Part shown: positions 7,545 to 14,485 of the stretch, one piece after another
Position numbering within the stretch: the stretch's first letter is position 1
Layout: every line of letters begins with the position of its first letter
From: Legionellaceae bacterium
GTDB taxonomy: Bacteria > Pseudomonadota > Gammaproteobacteria > Legionellales > Legionellaceae
DNA: 46,317 bases
Assembly: GCA_029212465.1 (NCBI GenBank)
Contig: JARGNV010000014.1
Location: forward strand, 1 to 46,317
Direction: 5' to 3'
Translations under genes and position numbers: made by a program
Notes under the pieces: generated by a model
Told to the model about the DNA's origin: nothing
The model's database searches: none
The model's input: only the letters and a program-made list of their open reading frames with translations

Positions 7545-8842
7545 AAGCCTCGCTCCTCAAACTCAGGGTGCTTAAAGAGTAAACAGCTGTTTGAACCACC
7601 AAACCCAAATGAGTTAGATAACACAACACCAAGTGCTTTCTCCCTTGGCCCTTCTGCGACATAATCTAAGTCGCACTCTGGGTCTGGTGTGATTTGGTTT
7701 TGTGTCATTGGAATTTTACCGTGATGAATGGCAAGCGTTGACAGAGCTGCCTCAAGTGCACCTGCTGCTGCAATTAAGTGCCCTGTTTGGCTTTTGGTTG
7801 AGCTCACAGGAACTTGAAGCGCGTGCTCTCCAAACACTGCTTTAATCGCATTGGTTTCGCTTAAGTCATTCATTTTGGTTGAGGTACCATGTGCATTAAT
7901 ATAATCAACATCTGAGGCTCTAACCCCGCCATCTTTGAGTGCGCCTTCAATGGCTTGAATAGCGCCATCGCCATTGGGGTGTGAGTCTGTAATACGATAC
8001 GAACTTAAGCTGTTACCAACACCGGCTAATTCAGCATAAATTTTAGCGCCACGCGCTTTTGCTGTTTCATACGACTCAAGCACTAAAAATGTGGCCCCTT
8101 CACCTAAAACAAACCCGTTCCGGGTACCATCAAAAGGTCGACTTGCAGTTTGAGGGGCATCATTATTCGGGGATAAAGCACCCAACAAACAAAAGCTCGA
8201 AACACCGAGTGGGTTAATCATGGAGTCAAAGCCACCCGCAAGCATATAATCTGCTTCACCGCGCCGAATAACTTGCAGTGCAAGGCCTAAAGCCTGGCCA
8301 CCAGATGCACACGCTGTGTGCACCGAGTTTGCATAGCCAGACATGCCAAACTCCTGAATTAAAAGCGACAAACCACTGTTTGAAGCAGTGCTTCCAAAAT
8401 CGTCTAGTCGATAAAAGGCGTCACCCTTTGCTTGTAGTGCTGCCCAGTCTACCGTGCCTTCAGGTGCGGTTGCCCGTTGAAAACGTTCAAGATGGTCAAA
8501 ATCACCGGTCATCATGCCACTGCCTGTTACAACACCAAAACGTGTTGCATCGGGCACGTGCTTTGGATGAATACCCGCATCTTGCAGCGCTTCACTTGCC
8601 GCATCGAGTGAGAATTGCGTAAATGGCATGGTAAATCGGTGATGCTTACCCGTGCGATAGCACCGGGGCTGATAAGACTTTACTTCTGCTGCAAAACGCA
8701 CAGGAAAGCCTGATGCATCAAACTGCTGAATGGGCGCCATGCCAGAGCGCTTTGCCATCAAAGCTTGCCACGTGCTGTGCACATCGTTCCCAAGCGGCGA
8801 AACAATACCGAGTCCTGTAATTACAACGCGCTTTGATGTCAT
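7541..8842 (-). CDS. fabF: 3-oxoacyl-ACP synthase, FabF type
   Basis: This 433-residue condensing enzyme adds two carbons from malonyl-ACP to a growing acyl-ACP in the cytoplasm. The full catalytic triad is present: Cys178 in HTACASGG, His in NAHGTSTKMND, and His in TGHLIAAAG. The C-terminus has the usual SNSFGFGGSN. The frame is open to 8884, but the ATG at 8842 gives the family N-terminus MTSKRVVITGLG and overlaps the dehydratase stop as ATGA. It is flanked by a cysteine-free paralogue and a dehydratase. It is therefore probably the working half of a specialised long-chain system, not the housekeeping FabF. Confidence 0.92.
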   Translation of the reverse strand: MTSKRVVITGLGIVSPLGNDVHSTWQALMAKRSGMAPIQQFDASGFPVRFAAEVKSYQPRCYRTGKHHRFTMPFTQFSLDAASEALQDAGIHPKHVPDATRFGVVTGSGMMTGDFDHLERFQRATAPEGTVDWAALQAKGDAFYRLDDFGSTASNSGLSLLIQEFGMSGYANSVHTACASGGQALGLALQVIRRGEADYMLAGGFDSMINPLGVSSFCLLGALSPNNDAPQTASRPFDGTRNGFVLGEGATFLVLESYETAKARGAKIYAELAGVGNSLSSYRITDSHPNGDGAIQAIEGALKDGGVRASDVDYINAHGTSTKMNDLSETNAIKAVFGEHALQVPVSSTKSQTGHLIAAAGALEAALSTLAIHHGKIPMTQNQITPDPECDLDYVAEGPREKALGVVLSNSFGFGGSNSCLLFKHPEFEERGL

Positions 8843-9732
8843 GCCTGTGCACCCGTTGTGCGCATCACAAGCTCGAGCAAGCAAACACGCTTTTCAAATC
8901 GACTCACACGGCATTTTAACACCAAAATACCGTTTTCATGTGACTTAATGCTTAAGTTGGTTGTCAAAATATCACCTGGTAAAACAAAATCATTCATTTT
9001 AATGCGTCGCATCTCTTGTACCACATAGGGGCCGCCAAAATTTGCTGCATCGGTAAACTGACGCCCCAAGTTCATAATACACTCAAGGAGAATCGTCATG
9101 GGTAAAACCGGTTTTTTAGGGAAGTGATCTCTAAAATAGGGTGCTGCTTTTGTAACACTTTTTTCGGCGGTAATAGATACCCCCTTCTCATGTTCAACAA
9201 TGCGATCGAAGTGTACTAATGCTTCGGCCAGTTGAGGCATGTCACAGGCTTCATCCAGTGGCGTCGAGGCAAGGCATGAGGTATGTAGGTCGCCGGGTCG
9301 ATTGAGGGCATCAAACTGCGTGCGCACCTCATCTTGCTCGATAAAGTCATCCATGGGTAACAAGGGCCCGAGCGCTGAAAGCTCAAATACCACTTCCTCT
9401 CCCACGCGCGCTTCAGCTTCGTATTGTACGACTGTATCATCTAGTTTGTTTAATTCGCTCGCAAGGAGCAAGGTTTCACCCACATAAACGGGGCGATGCA
9501 GTCGTGCAAACTCTGCAATACCTGCGACAGGACGCTTAGTAAAGTCGCAACTTGCCATAACATTCCAGGCGGCCAATTGACCAACGGTCTCGCCAACCAA
9601 TGCTGGCACAAAACAGCGCCGACCTGTTTCATCTTTCACTAAATAATAATCGTCTGGGGTCACATGCTTAATCCCTAGTGTGGTGCTCCCCAGCTCAAGT
9701 TGTGTAATCCTATCAACAAATAAAAAGTGCAT
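8839..9732 (-). CDS. Double-hotdog 3-hydroxyacyl-ACP dehydratase (FabZ-like)
   Basis: This 297-residue protein is about twice the length of FabZ (about 150) and reads as two hotdog domains. The C-terminal half has the active-site pattern HFPKKPVLPMTILLECIMNL near residues 205-224, equivalent to HFPxxPxxPGVLxxEAxAQ, with His and Glu retained. The N-terminal half has the matching helix FVPALVGETVGQLAAW, but the histidine is replaced by a YYLVKDETG stretch. Only the second half should therefore be catalytic. It would remove water from 3-hydroxyacyl-ACP. It lies 5 bases after the acyl carrier protein gene and overlaps fabF by 4, matching the position of fabZXL in the rhizobial cluster. Confidence 0.83.
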   Translation of the reverse strand: MHFLFVDRITQLELGSTTLGIKHVTPDDYYLVKDETGRRCFVPALVGETVGQLAAWNVMASCDFTKRPVAGIAEFARLHRPVYVGETLLLASELNKLDDTVVQYEAEARVGEEVVFELSALGPLLPMDDFIEQDEVRTQFDALNRPGDLHTSCLASTPLDEACDMPQLAEALVHFDRIVEHEKGVSITAEKSVTKAAPYFRDHFPKKPVLPMTILLECIMNLGRQFTDAANFGGPYVVQEMRRIKMNDFVLPGDILTTNLSIKSHENGILVLKCRVSRFEKRVCLLELVMRTTGAQA

Positions 9733-9737
9733 GGTTT

Positions 9738-10151
9738 TTAAGCCGCGGTGGTTTCTACAGACTGCTCTGCCTTTGCAAGTACGACCAGTTTACAAAATGT
9801 TTCTACCGTAAAAAGCATCGGAATTTCATTCACTTTCATGTCTGGCGTAAAATGTTCAGCAGGCACTTCGCTTAAATACGCTTTTAATGCTTGGACGCCT
9901 TTCTCTGTGAGTACGCCACCTTGCTCAAACTCAGCATCGCTCAAATCGCCACGTGCATTCTTTTCAAGCTGGCCTCGCGGAATTTTAACCGAAAACTCTT
10001 TTTCAAGCTGAAAAACCAAGTCAAGAAAATCAATCGACTCTGCCCCGAGATCTGCAATCAAACGTGCATTTAAGCTGACTTCATCTTCTTCGATGACTAA
10101 CACATCCGCAATAATTTCTCGGACTTTAGGATAAACCGTTTCTAAATTCAT
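9738..10151 (-). CDS. Enlarged acyl carrier protein
   Basis: This 137-residue protein carries the phosphopantetheine site as LGAESIDFLDL, with Ser39 as the attachment residue (GADSLD in AcpP). The N-terminal helix and helix II match ordinary acyl carrier proteins. About 50 extra residues then come before the last helix (TVETFCKLVVL), so it is nearly twice the usual 78. The ATG at 10151 is chosen over the GTG at 10157 because GAGGG lies 9 bases before it. As first of a tight run with dehydratase, two ketosynthase genes and an acyltransferase, it probably carries the special chain, like AcpXL. Confidence 0.9.
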   Translation of the reverse strand: MNLETVYPKVREIIADVLVIEEDEVSLNARLIADLGAESIDFLDLVFQLEKEFSVKIPRGQLEKNARGDLSDAEFEQGGVLTEKGVQALKAYLSEVPAEHFTPDMKVNEIPMLFTVETFCKLVVLAKAEQSVETTAA

Positions 10152-10179
10152 TGTCACAAACCCTCAGTGCATCAAATAG

Positions 10180-10209
10180 ATAATACGAAAGGTCCGAATT
10201 GTAGCACAA
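10180..10209 (-). promoter_or_regulatory. Candidate promoter for the ACP gene
   Basis: TTGTGC and TATTAT are separated by 18 bases on the minus strand, 29 bases before the ATG. The fit to the housekeeping sigma consensus is moderate, so the five-gene run may be expressed separately from the reductase gene. Confidence 0.4.
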
Positions 10210-10237
10210 GTTTTTGCGACATGGGATACATTCACGC

Positions 10238-10993
10238 TTATCCTAAAATGGCATACCCCGCATCCAAAAAGATGGTTTGTCCCCTAATCAAAGATGACTC
10301 GGGCAAACATAGCAAATAAACCCCATCCGCCACATCTTCAGGTGTCATTGCACGACCTGCAAGCGAACGCGCCTGATACTCGTCAAGTAGTGTTTCTCGG
10401 TTCGGGAAGTGCTTGAGGGCATCCGTATCTACAACACCTGCAGAAATAGTGTTCACACGAATGTCATCAACTGCAAGTTCTAAGCTAAGCGAACGCACCA
10501 ATGCTTCAAGCGCCGCTTTTGATGCACCGATAAATGCATAGTTTGGAATCGCGCGGTGCGCACCAAGGCTTGACAGTGCAATCACACTAGCACCTTTAGA
10601 CATCATCTCGCGTCCTTCAGTTACCAGGTGGTTTAAAGCCAATGCATTGGTTTCCATGCACCATCGAAAATGTTTTGTCGACATTTTAAGTGCGGGTTTT
10701 AAAACACCACTGGCCGCATTGCTGACTAAAACATCTAGACGGGAAAAATGCTGTTTAAAGGTTTCATACATCGTTTTAACAGATGCGTGGTCTGCAACGT
10801 TTGCTTGTATGGCAACAGCGCGACGCCCCAAAGTCTCTATTTCAGCAACCACTTTGTCCGCTTCGTCTGAGCTATTAAAATAGACAATGGCAACGTCTGC
10901 CCCAGCATGCGCAAGTTTCATTGCCGTTGCACGACCAATGCCGCGCGCACCTCCTGTAATCAGTGCCACCTTATTATCTAATGCGCTTGTCAT
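10238..10993 (-). CDS. fabL: FabL-type enoyl-ACP reductase (short-chain dehydrogenase)
   Basis: This 251-residue Rossmann-fold protein has the NAD(P)-binding motif GGARGIG (residues 14-20). The catalytic pair is Tyr152 and Lys159, spaced by six residues as in enoyl reductases and unlike the Y-x3-K of FabG. The block DTDALKHFPNRE near residue 195 and the ending RGQTIFLDAGY match Bacillus FabL as I remember it. It would reduce the trans-2 double bond in the last step of each elongation round. The ATG at 10993 follows AGAGGAAAAA; an in-frame GTG at 11011 is less likely. It precedes the ACP gene by 86 bases and probably serves that pathway. An ordinary ketoreductase role is not excluded. Confidence 0.85.
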   Translation of the reverse strand: MTSALDNKVALITGGARGIGRATAMKLAHAGADVAIVYFNSSDEADKVVAEIETLGRRAVAIQANVADHASVKTMYETFKQHFSRLDVLVSNAASGVLKPALKMSTKHFRWCMETNALALNHLVTEGREMMSKGASVIALSSLGAHRAIPNYAFIGASKAALEALVRSLSLELAVDDIRVNTISAGVVDTDALKHFPNRETLLDEYQARSLAGRAMTPEDVADGVYLLCLPESSLIRGQTIFLDAGYAILG

Positions 10994-11023
10994 CCGTCTT
11001 TTTCCTCTCACAAAAAATGCATC

Positions 11024-11052
11024 AAACTACCCCGAAGCGGAGTATGTGTCAA
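11024..11052 (-). promoter_or_regulatory. Promoter of the enoyl reductase gene
   Basis: A perfect TTGACA (11047-11052) is followed after 17 bases by TAGTTT (11024-11029), 31 bases before the ATG. The -35 box lies inside an inverted repeat. Confidence 0.55.
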
Positions 11053-11063
11053 TCTTAGACACA
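11045..11063. promoter_or_regulatory. Inverted repeat over the -35 box, operator candidate
   Basis: TGTGTC and GACACA form a perfect 6-base inverted repeat with a 7-base spacer. The repeat covers the TTGACA of the reductase promoter and lies just upstream of the divergent ATPase promoter. A dimeric repressor bound here would block the acyl-chain genes. The regulator is unknown. Confidence 0.45.
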
Positions 11064-11074
11064 CAAGACACGTA

Positions 11075-11103
11075 ATGACTTACCAAGCCAAACACATTAT
11101 AAT
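11075..11103 (+). promoter_or_regulatory. Promoter of the ATPase-MFS pair
   Basis: ATGACT and a perfect TATAAT (11098-11103) are separated by 17 bases, 28 bases before the ATG at 11132. Confidence 0.45.
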
Positions 11104-11131
11104 GCGCACAAAAAGACTTACTTGACAGTAT

Positions 11132-12241
11132 ATGACCATTCGCACGCTCGCCATTCAAGGCTACCGCTCTATTCAAGATTTAACCCTGCCGTTACATCAA
11201 GTCAATGTCATCACGGGTGCGAATGGTTGCGGAAAAAGTAATGTGTATAAGGCCATTTGTTTACTGGCACAAGCCGTAGATGGCAAGCTTGCAGAAGCCC
11301 TTGCGCTAGAGGGGGGCATGCCTTTGGTATTATGGGCAGGTAAGAAAAAGCCCGCACGACACAACAAAACGCCAGTTCGACTGCGTTTAAGTGTTACAAT
11401 GGAAGATTTTAGTTACGAACTTGCTTGCGGGCTCCCACAACCCTCAACATCCCAGTTTGTACTCGACCCAGAAGTGAAAGAAGAATATATCTGGCTTGGC
11501 GAAAAAAGACGACCCAGCAACACAGTTATGGAGCGTCTTAGCCACTCAGCCTGGATAACACATACCGATGGCAACCGTGTTGGATATCCAACGGCTTTAT
11601 CTCACTCGGAATCTGTTTTGTCGCAACTGCAAGACCCACACCTATATCCTGAATTATTTGTGTTACGGCAGCACATTCAACAATGGCGGTTTTACCATCA
11701 TTTTAGGACGGATGCAGGTGCTCCTATGCGAAGCCCTCAATTTGGAATTCGTACTGAAGTACTGGCTAATGATGGCCACAACCTTGCGGCAGCCCTACAA
11801 ACCATTCTTGAAATTGGAGACGCTGAGTCACTACATGCAGCGATTGACGATGCATTCCCCGGCGCAACCTTGCACATTCACGTCGATGATAAGGCACGCT
11901 TTGAGGTTCAGCTCAAAATGCCAGGGATCCTTCGCCCGCTTGAAGCGCGAGAGCTGTCAGACGGTACATTAAGATATTTATGCTTAATGACCGCATTGCT
12001 AAGCCCAAGGCCTGCTCCCCTGCTTGCACTTAATGAGCCTGAGATGAGCTTACACACCCAGTTACTGACACCACTTGCAGCCCTTATTGCAAATGCATCA
12101 AGACATTCTCAATTATGGGTAACCACGCACGCCCCTGAGTTAGCACACATGATAGAACAACAAACCGGTGCCAAATCAACACACTTAGTAAGAACTGAAG
12201 CTGGCACACAAACCAAACATGCACACAGCCTTTACATATAA
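11132..12241 (+). CDS. RecF/SMC-like AAA ATPase
   Basis: This 369-residue protein has an ABC-type ATPase head without a long coiled coil. It starts with the family strand-loop IQGYRSIQDL and has a Walker A motif GANGCGKS at residues 29-36. A signature-like ELSDGT lies near residue 277. Walker B is LLALNEPEMSLH and the switch histidine is in VTTHAPEL. This layout fits the predicted ATPase group COG4637. No Toprim or nuclease domain is present, so it is not an OLD nuclease. It is divergent from the acyl-chain cluster and 54 bases ahead of the MFS gene on the same strand. Its target is unknown. Confidence 0.85.
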   Translation: MTIRTLAIQGYRSIQDLTLPLHQVNVITGANGCGKSNVYKAICLLAQAVDGKLAEALALEGGMPLVLWAGKKKPARHNKTPVRLRLSVTMEDFSYELACGLPQPSTSQFVLDPEVKEEYIWLGEKRRPSNTVMERLSHSAWITHTDGNRVGYPTALSHSESVLSQLQDPHLYPELFVLRQHIQQWRFYHHFRTDAGAPMRSPQFGIRTEVLANDGHNLAAALQTILEIGDAESLHAAIDDAFPGATLHIHVDDKARFEVQLKMPGILRPLEARELSDGTLRYLCLMTALLSPRPAPLLALNEPEMSLHTQLLTPLAALIANASRHSQLWVTTHAPELAHMIEQQTGAKSTHLVRTEAGTQTKHAHSLYI

Positions 12242-12295
12242 GCCCTTTCTTTGTACCATCTGCACATCGATTTACGAATATCCTCGCAATACGCC

Positions 12296-13480
12296 ATGAA
12301 ATCAATTTGGACACGCGCCGTTTTACCCATTGCGGCAATTTTTGCATGCCGTATGCTCGGTTTATTTTTACTGATTCCTGTATTTACCCTATATGCCCCA
12401 AGCCTAAGTGGCGCAACACCAGCCCTTATTGGCCTAACACTCGGTGCTTATGGTTTAAGTCAGGGATTACTACAAATTCCGTTTGGCATGCTCTCAGACC
12501 GTTACGGTCGAAAACCGGTTATTATGCTTGGCCTCATTTTATTTGCCATAGGTAGTGCAATGGGAGCATATACTCACTCTATTCATGGCATGCTACTGGC
12601 TCGCATACTACAAGGCATGGGCGCAATAGGCAGTGTTTTAATGGCACTTTTAGCTGACTTAACGCCTGAGTCTAAGCGCACGGCTGCAATGGCCATTATT
12701 GGTGGTAGCATTGGCCTCTCATTTAACCTTGCACTCATTGCAAGCCCCACACTTGCACATCAAAATGGGCTTTCAGGTATTTTTATGCTAACACTTGGCC
12801 TTGCCTGCTTTGGTTTAGTTCTCTTAAAAACCGCGGTTCACACCCCCAAAATCTCGCCTCAGACAAGCTCCATTACACACAAAAAGCGCCTTGTACACGT
12901 GTTAAAAAGCAGCTCCCTCAGGCGCCTAAACTTGGGTATTTTTTGCCAGCATGCCATTCTTACAGCAACTTTTTTTGTATTGCCCTTAAAGCTTAAAGCA
13001 GCCATTGACACAAACCTGCTTCAATCGTCTTGGCATTTTTATCTTCCAACCCTTGTCGTTGCTTTCGTTGCTGCAGTCCCACTCATTATGTTTGCTGAAA
13101 AGCGGGGAAAAGGCGCACTCGTATTCTCAATTGCTATTGCACTTACTTGCATCAGCCAACTCATACTGGCCCAAAGTGCATTATCTTGGACACTTTTTTG
13201 TGTGGTGATGTTTACCTACTTTTTAGCATTTAATGCGCTAGAAGCCATGCTGCCGTCACTCGTTTCAAAACAAACTACATCTGACTATAAGGGAACTGCC
13301 ATGGGGGTTTATTCTAGCTGTCAGTTTTTAGGTATTTTTGTGGGTGGGGGGCTCTCAGGCGTGCTCTTCGCGCACTATGGCCATCATGGCATTTTTATGT
13401 TTAACGCCGTCATTGCATTACTCTGGTTTGGTAGCACATCTGAACGCTTCAAAGCGAAAGCAACTTTATCCGCAGCCTAG
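12296..13480 (+). CDS. Major facilitator superfamily transporter
   Basis: This 394-residue membrane protein shows about twelve hydrophobic segments. The MFS motif A between segments 2 and 3 reads GMLSDRYGRKPVI. Residues GMGAIGSVLMALLADLTP fit the fourth and fifth segments. It is likely a proton-driven exporter in the inner membrane, but no substrate can be named. The frame is open from a TTG at 12251. The ATG at 12296 gives the normal short cytoplasmic N-terminus (MKSIWTRAVLP). An MFS gene beside ssb is also found in pseudomonads, as I recall, so this pairing is probably ancestral. It ends 19 bases from a convergent small gene. Confidence 0.88.
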   Translation: MKSIWTRAVLPIAAIFACRMLGLFLLIPVFTLYAPSLSGATPALIGLTLGAYGLSQGLLQIPFGMLSDRYGRKPVIMLGLILFAIGSAMGAYTHSIHGMLLARILQGMGAIGSVLMALLADLTPESKRTAAMAIIGGSIGLSFNLALIASPTLAHQNGLSGIFMLTLGLACFGLVLLKTAVHTPKISPQTSSITHKKRLVHVLKSSSLRRLNLGIFCQHAILTATFFVLPLKLKAAIDTNLLQSSWHFYLPTLVVAFVAAVPLIMFAEKRGKGALVFSIAIALTCISQLILAQSALSWTLFCVVMFTYFLAFNALEAMLPSLVSKQTTSDYKGTAMGVYSSCQFLGIFVGGGLSGVLFAHYGHHGIFMFNAVIALLWFGSTSERFKAKATLSAA

Positions 13481-13499
13481 GGCACGTTGATAACGCCCC

Positions 13500-13841
13500 C
13501 TAAATTTCATGACAATATTCAGACGATGGCGTTAAATCATGTTCTCCAAGCGCCTGCAAAATATCATGGCTTGTATTCACACTAATACGCTTTGCCTCAC
13601 ACAAGCATCGAATTGCTCGACTGACCTCCTCGCTTTCACCAAGTGTTCTTGGATGAAAACTAACCTGATACTGTTGGTTAAACTCAGAATAAGCAAAGTC
13701 ACACGCAAAACGTGCTGCGTGTAAATAGACGACCGCATCATTAAAACTCCACTCTGTGTAAAAATAGAGTGTTAGCATCGGGCATTCGCCGTACCAACAA
13801 AGATGAAATCGAACGTTATTATTAAAACCAAAAGAAACCAT
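13500..13841 (-). CDS. Small unrecognised protein
   Basis: This 113-residue protein matches no family I know. It is rich in aromatic residues and cysteine (CWYGEC near residue 15, CLCEA near residue 83), with an N-terminal part that may form strands and a C-terminal helical part. It has no signal peptide or membrane segment. It lies between the convergent MFS gene and the terminator downstream of ssb, so it would need its own promoter; none is obvious in the 15 bases between its ATG and that terminator. It may be real because the frame is clean over its full length, but this is uncertain. Confidence 0.5.
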   Translation of the reverse strand: MVSFGFNNNVRFHLCWYGECPMLTLYFYTEWSFNDAVVYLHAARFACDFAYSEFNQQYQVSFHPRTLGESEEVSRAIRCLCEAKRISVNTSHDILQALGEHDLTPSSEYCHEI

Positions 13842-13856
13842 ACGTATTCACACCAC

Positions 13857-13885
13857 AAAAAAAAGCGCCCTCAAACAGAGAGCAC
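13857..13885 (-). terminator. Rho-independent terminator of ssb
   Basis: On the minus strand an 8-base-pair stem (GUGCUCUC with GAGGGCGC, two G-U pairs) has a 5-base loop and is followed by eight T. It lies 25 bases after the ssb stop codon. Confidence 0.8.
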
Positions 13886-13910
13886 CCTTAAACATTATTA
13901 ATAACACATC

Positions 13911-14369
13911 TTAAAATGGAATATCATCATCCAAGGCTTCAGCAGGTGCTTGAGGGGCTGCTTTTGGTTTTGCCTTGGGGGCACTTTGTGTCGCAGTTTG
14001 GTCCATATCAGCAAAATCGCCCGATACCGTACCTTTTGCATCTAGCATTTGAATGTCTGATGCAACAATCTCTGTGGTGTATCGATCGTTGCCTTGTTGG
14101 TCTTGCCACTTACGTGTGCGCAAGCTACCTTCAACATAAACCTTGGAGCCTTTTTTAACATACTCGCCTGCAATCTCACCCAAGCGATTAAAGCACACCA
14201 CTCGGTGCCACTCAGTACGCTCCTGACGCTCACCTGTCTGCTTATCTTTCCAAGATTCATTGGTTGCAACAGACAAAGTAGTTGCTGCATTGCCACTTGG
14301 CATATATCGTAAATCTGGATCAGCTCCAATATGCCCAATTAAAATAACTTTATTAACGCCGCGCGCCAT
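13911..14369 (-). CDS. ssb: Single-stranded DNA-binding protein
   Basis: This 152-residue protein has an N-terminal OB fold (residues 1 to about 112) that binds single-stranded DNA in replication, repair and recombination. Family blocks are [30 protein letters not shown] and [15 protein letters not shown] flexible Ala/Pro/Lys linker leads to the acidic tip DDDIPF, which recruits partner proteins. The ATG at 14369 is chosen because GGAG lies 6 bases before it; an in-frame ATG at 14381 lacks this. The gene ends at a strong terminator. Confidence 0.97.
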   Translation of the reverse strand: MARGVNKVILIGHIGADPDLRYMPSGNAATTLSVATNESWKDKQTGERQERTEWHRVVCFNRLGEIAGEYVKKGSKVYVEGSLRTRKWQDQQGNDRYTTEIVASDIQMLDAKGTVSGDFADMDQTATQSAPKAKPKAAPQAPAEALDDDIPF

Positions 14370-14403
14370 AAGATTCTCCATAAATGCGATAGATTGGAAA
14401 GAG

Positions 14404-14409
14404 AGTATA
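14404..14409 (-). promoter_or_regulatory. Candidate -10 box of ssb
   Basis: TATACT lies 35 bases before the ssb ATG on the minus strand, with only a poor -35 match upstream. Confidence 0.35.
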
Positions 14410-14485
14410 ACGGAAAATAACCACGCACAAAAGTAAAATACGCCCGCCTTAACACGCGCAATAAGCCCCCTTTAGAGGGCTCTCA

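Noticed and set aside
8843-8884. Fourteen-codon N-terminal extension of the FabF gene
   Set aside because: The family N-terminus begins at the ATG at 8842, which overlaps the preceding stop as ATGA.
7541-10157. Cluster as an aryl-polyene pigment pathway
   Set aside because: A similar set of enzyme types occurs there, but no ammonia-lyase, glycosyltransferase-fused or thioesterase genes are present and the order matches the lipid A chain cluster better. It is kept only as an alternative.
14464-14481. Hairpin AGCCC/GGGCT after the 701-residue gene
   Set aside because: The stem is only 5 base pairs and no T run follows on the minus strand, so it is not called as a terminator.
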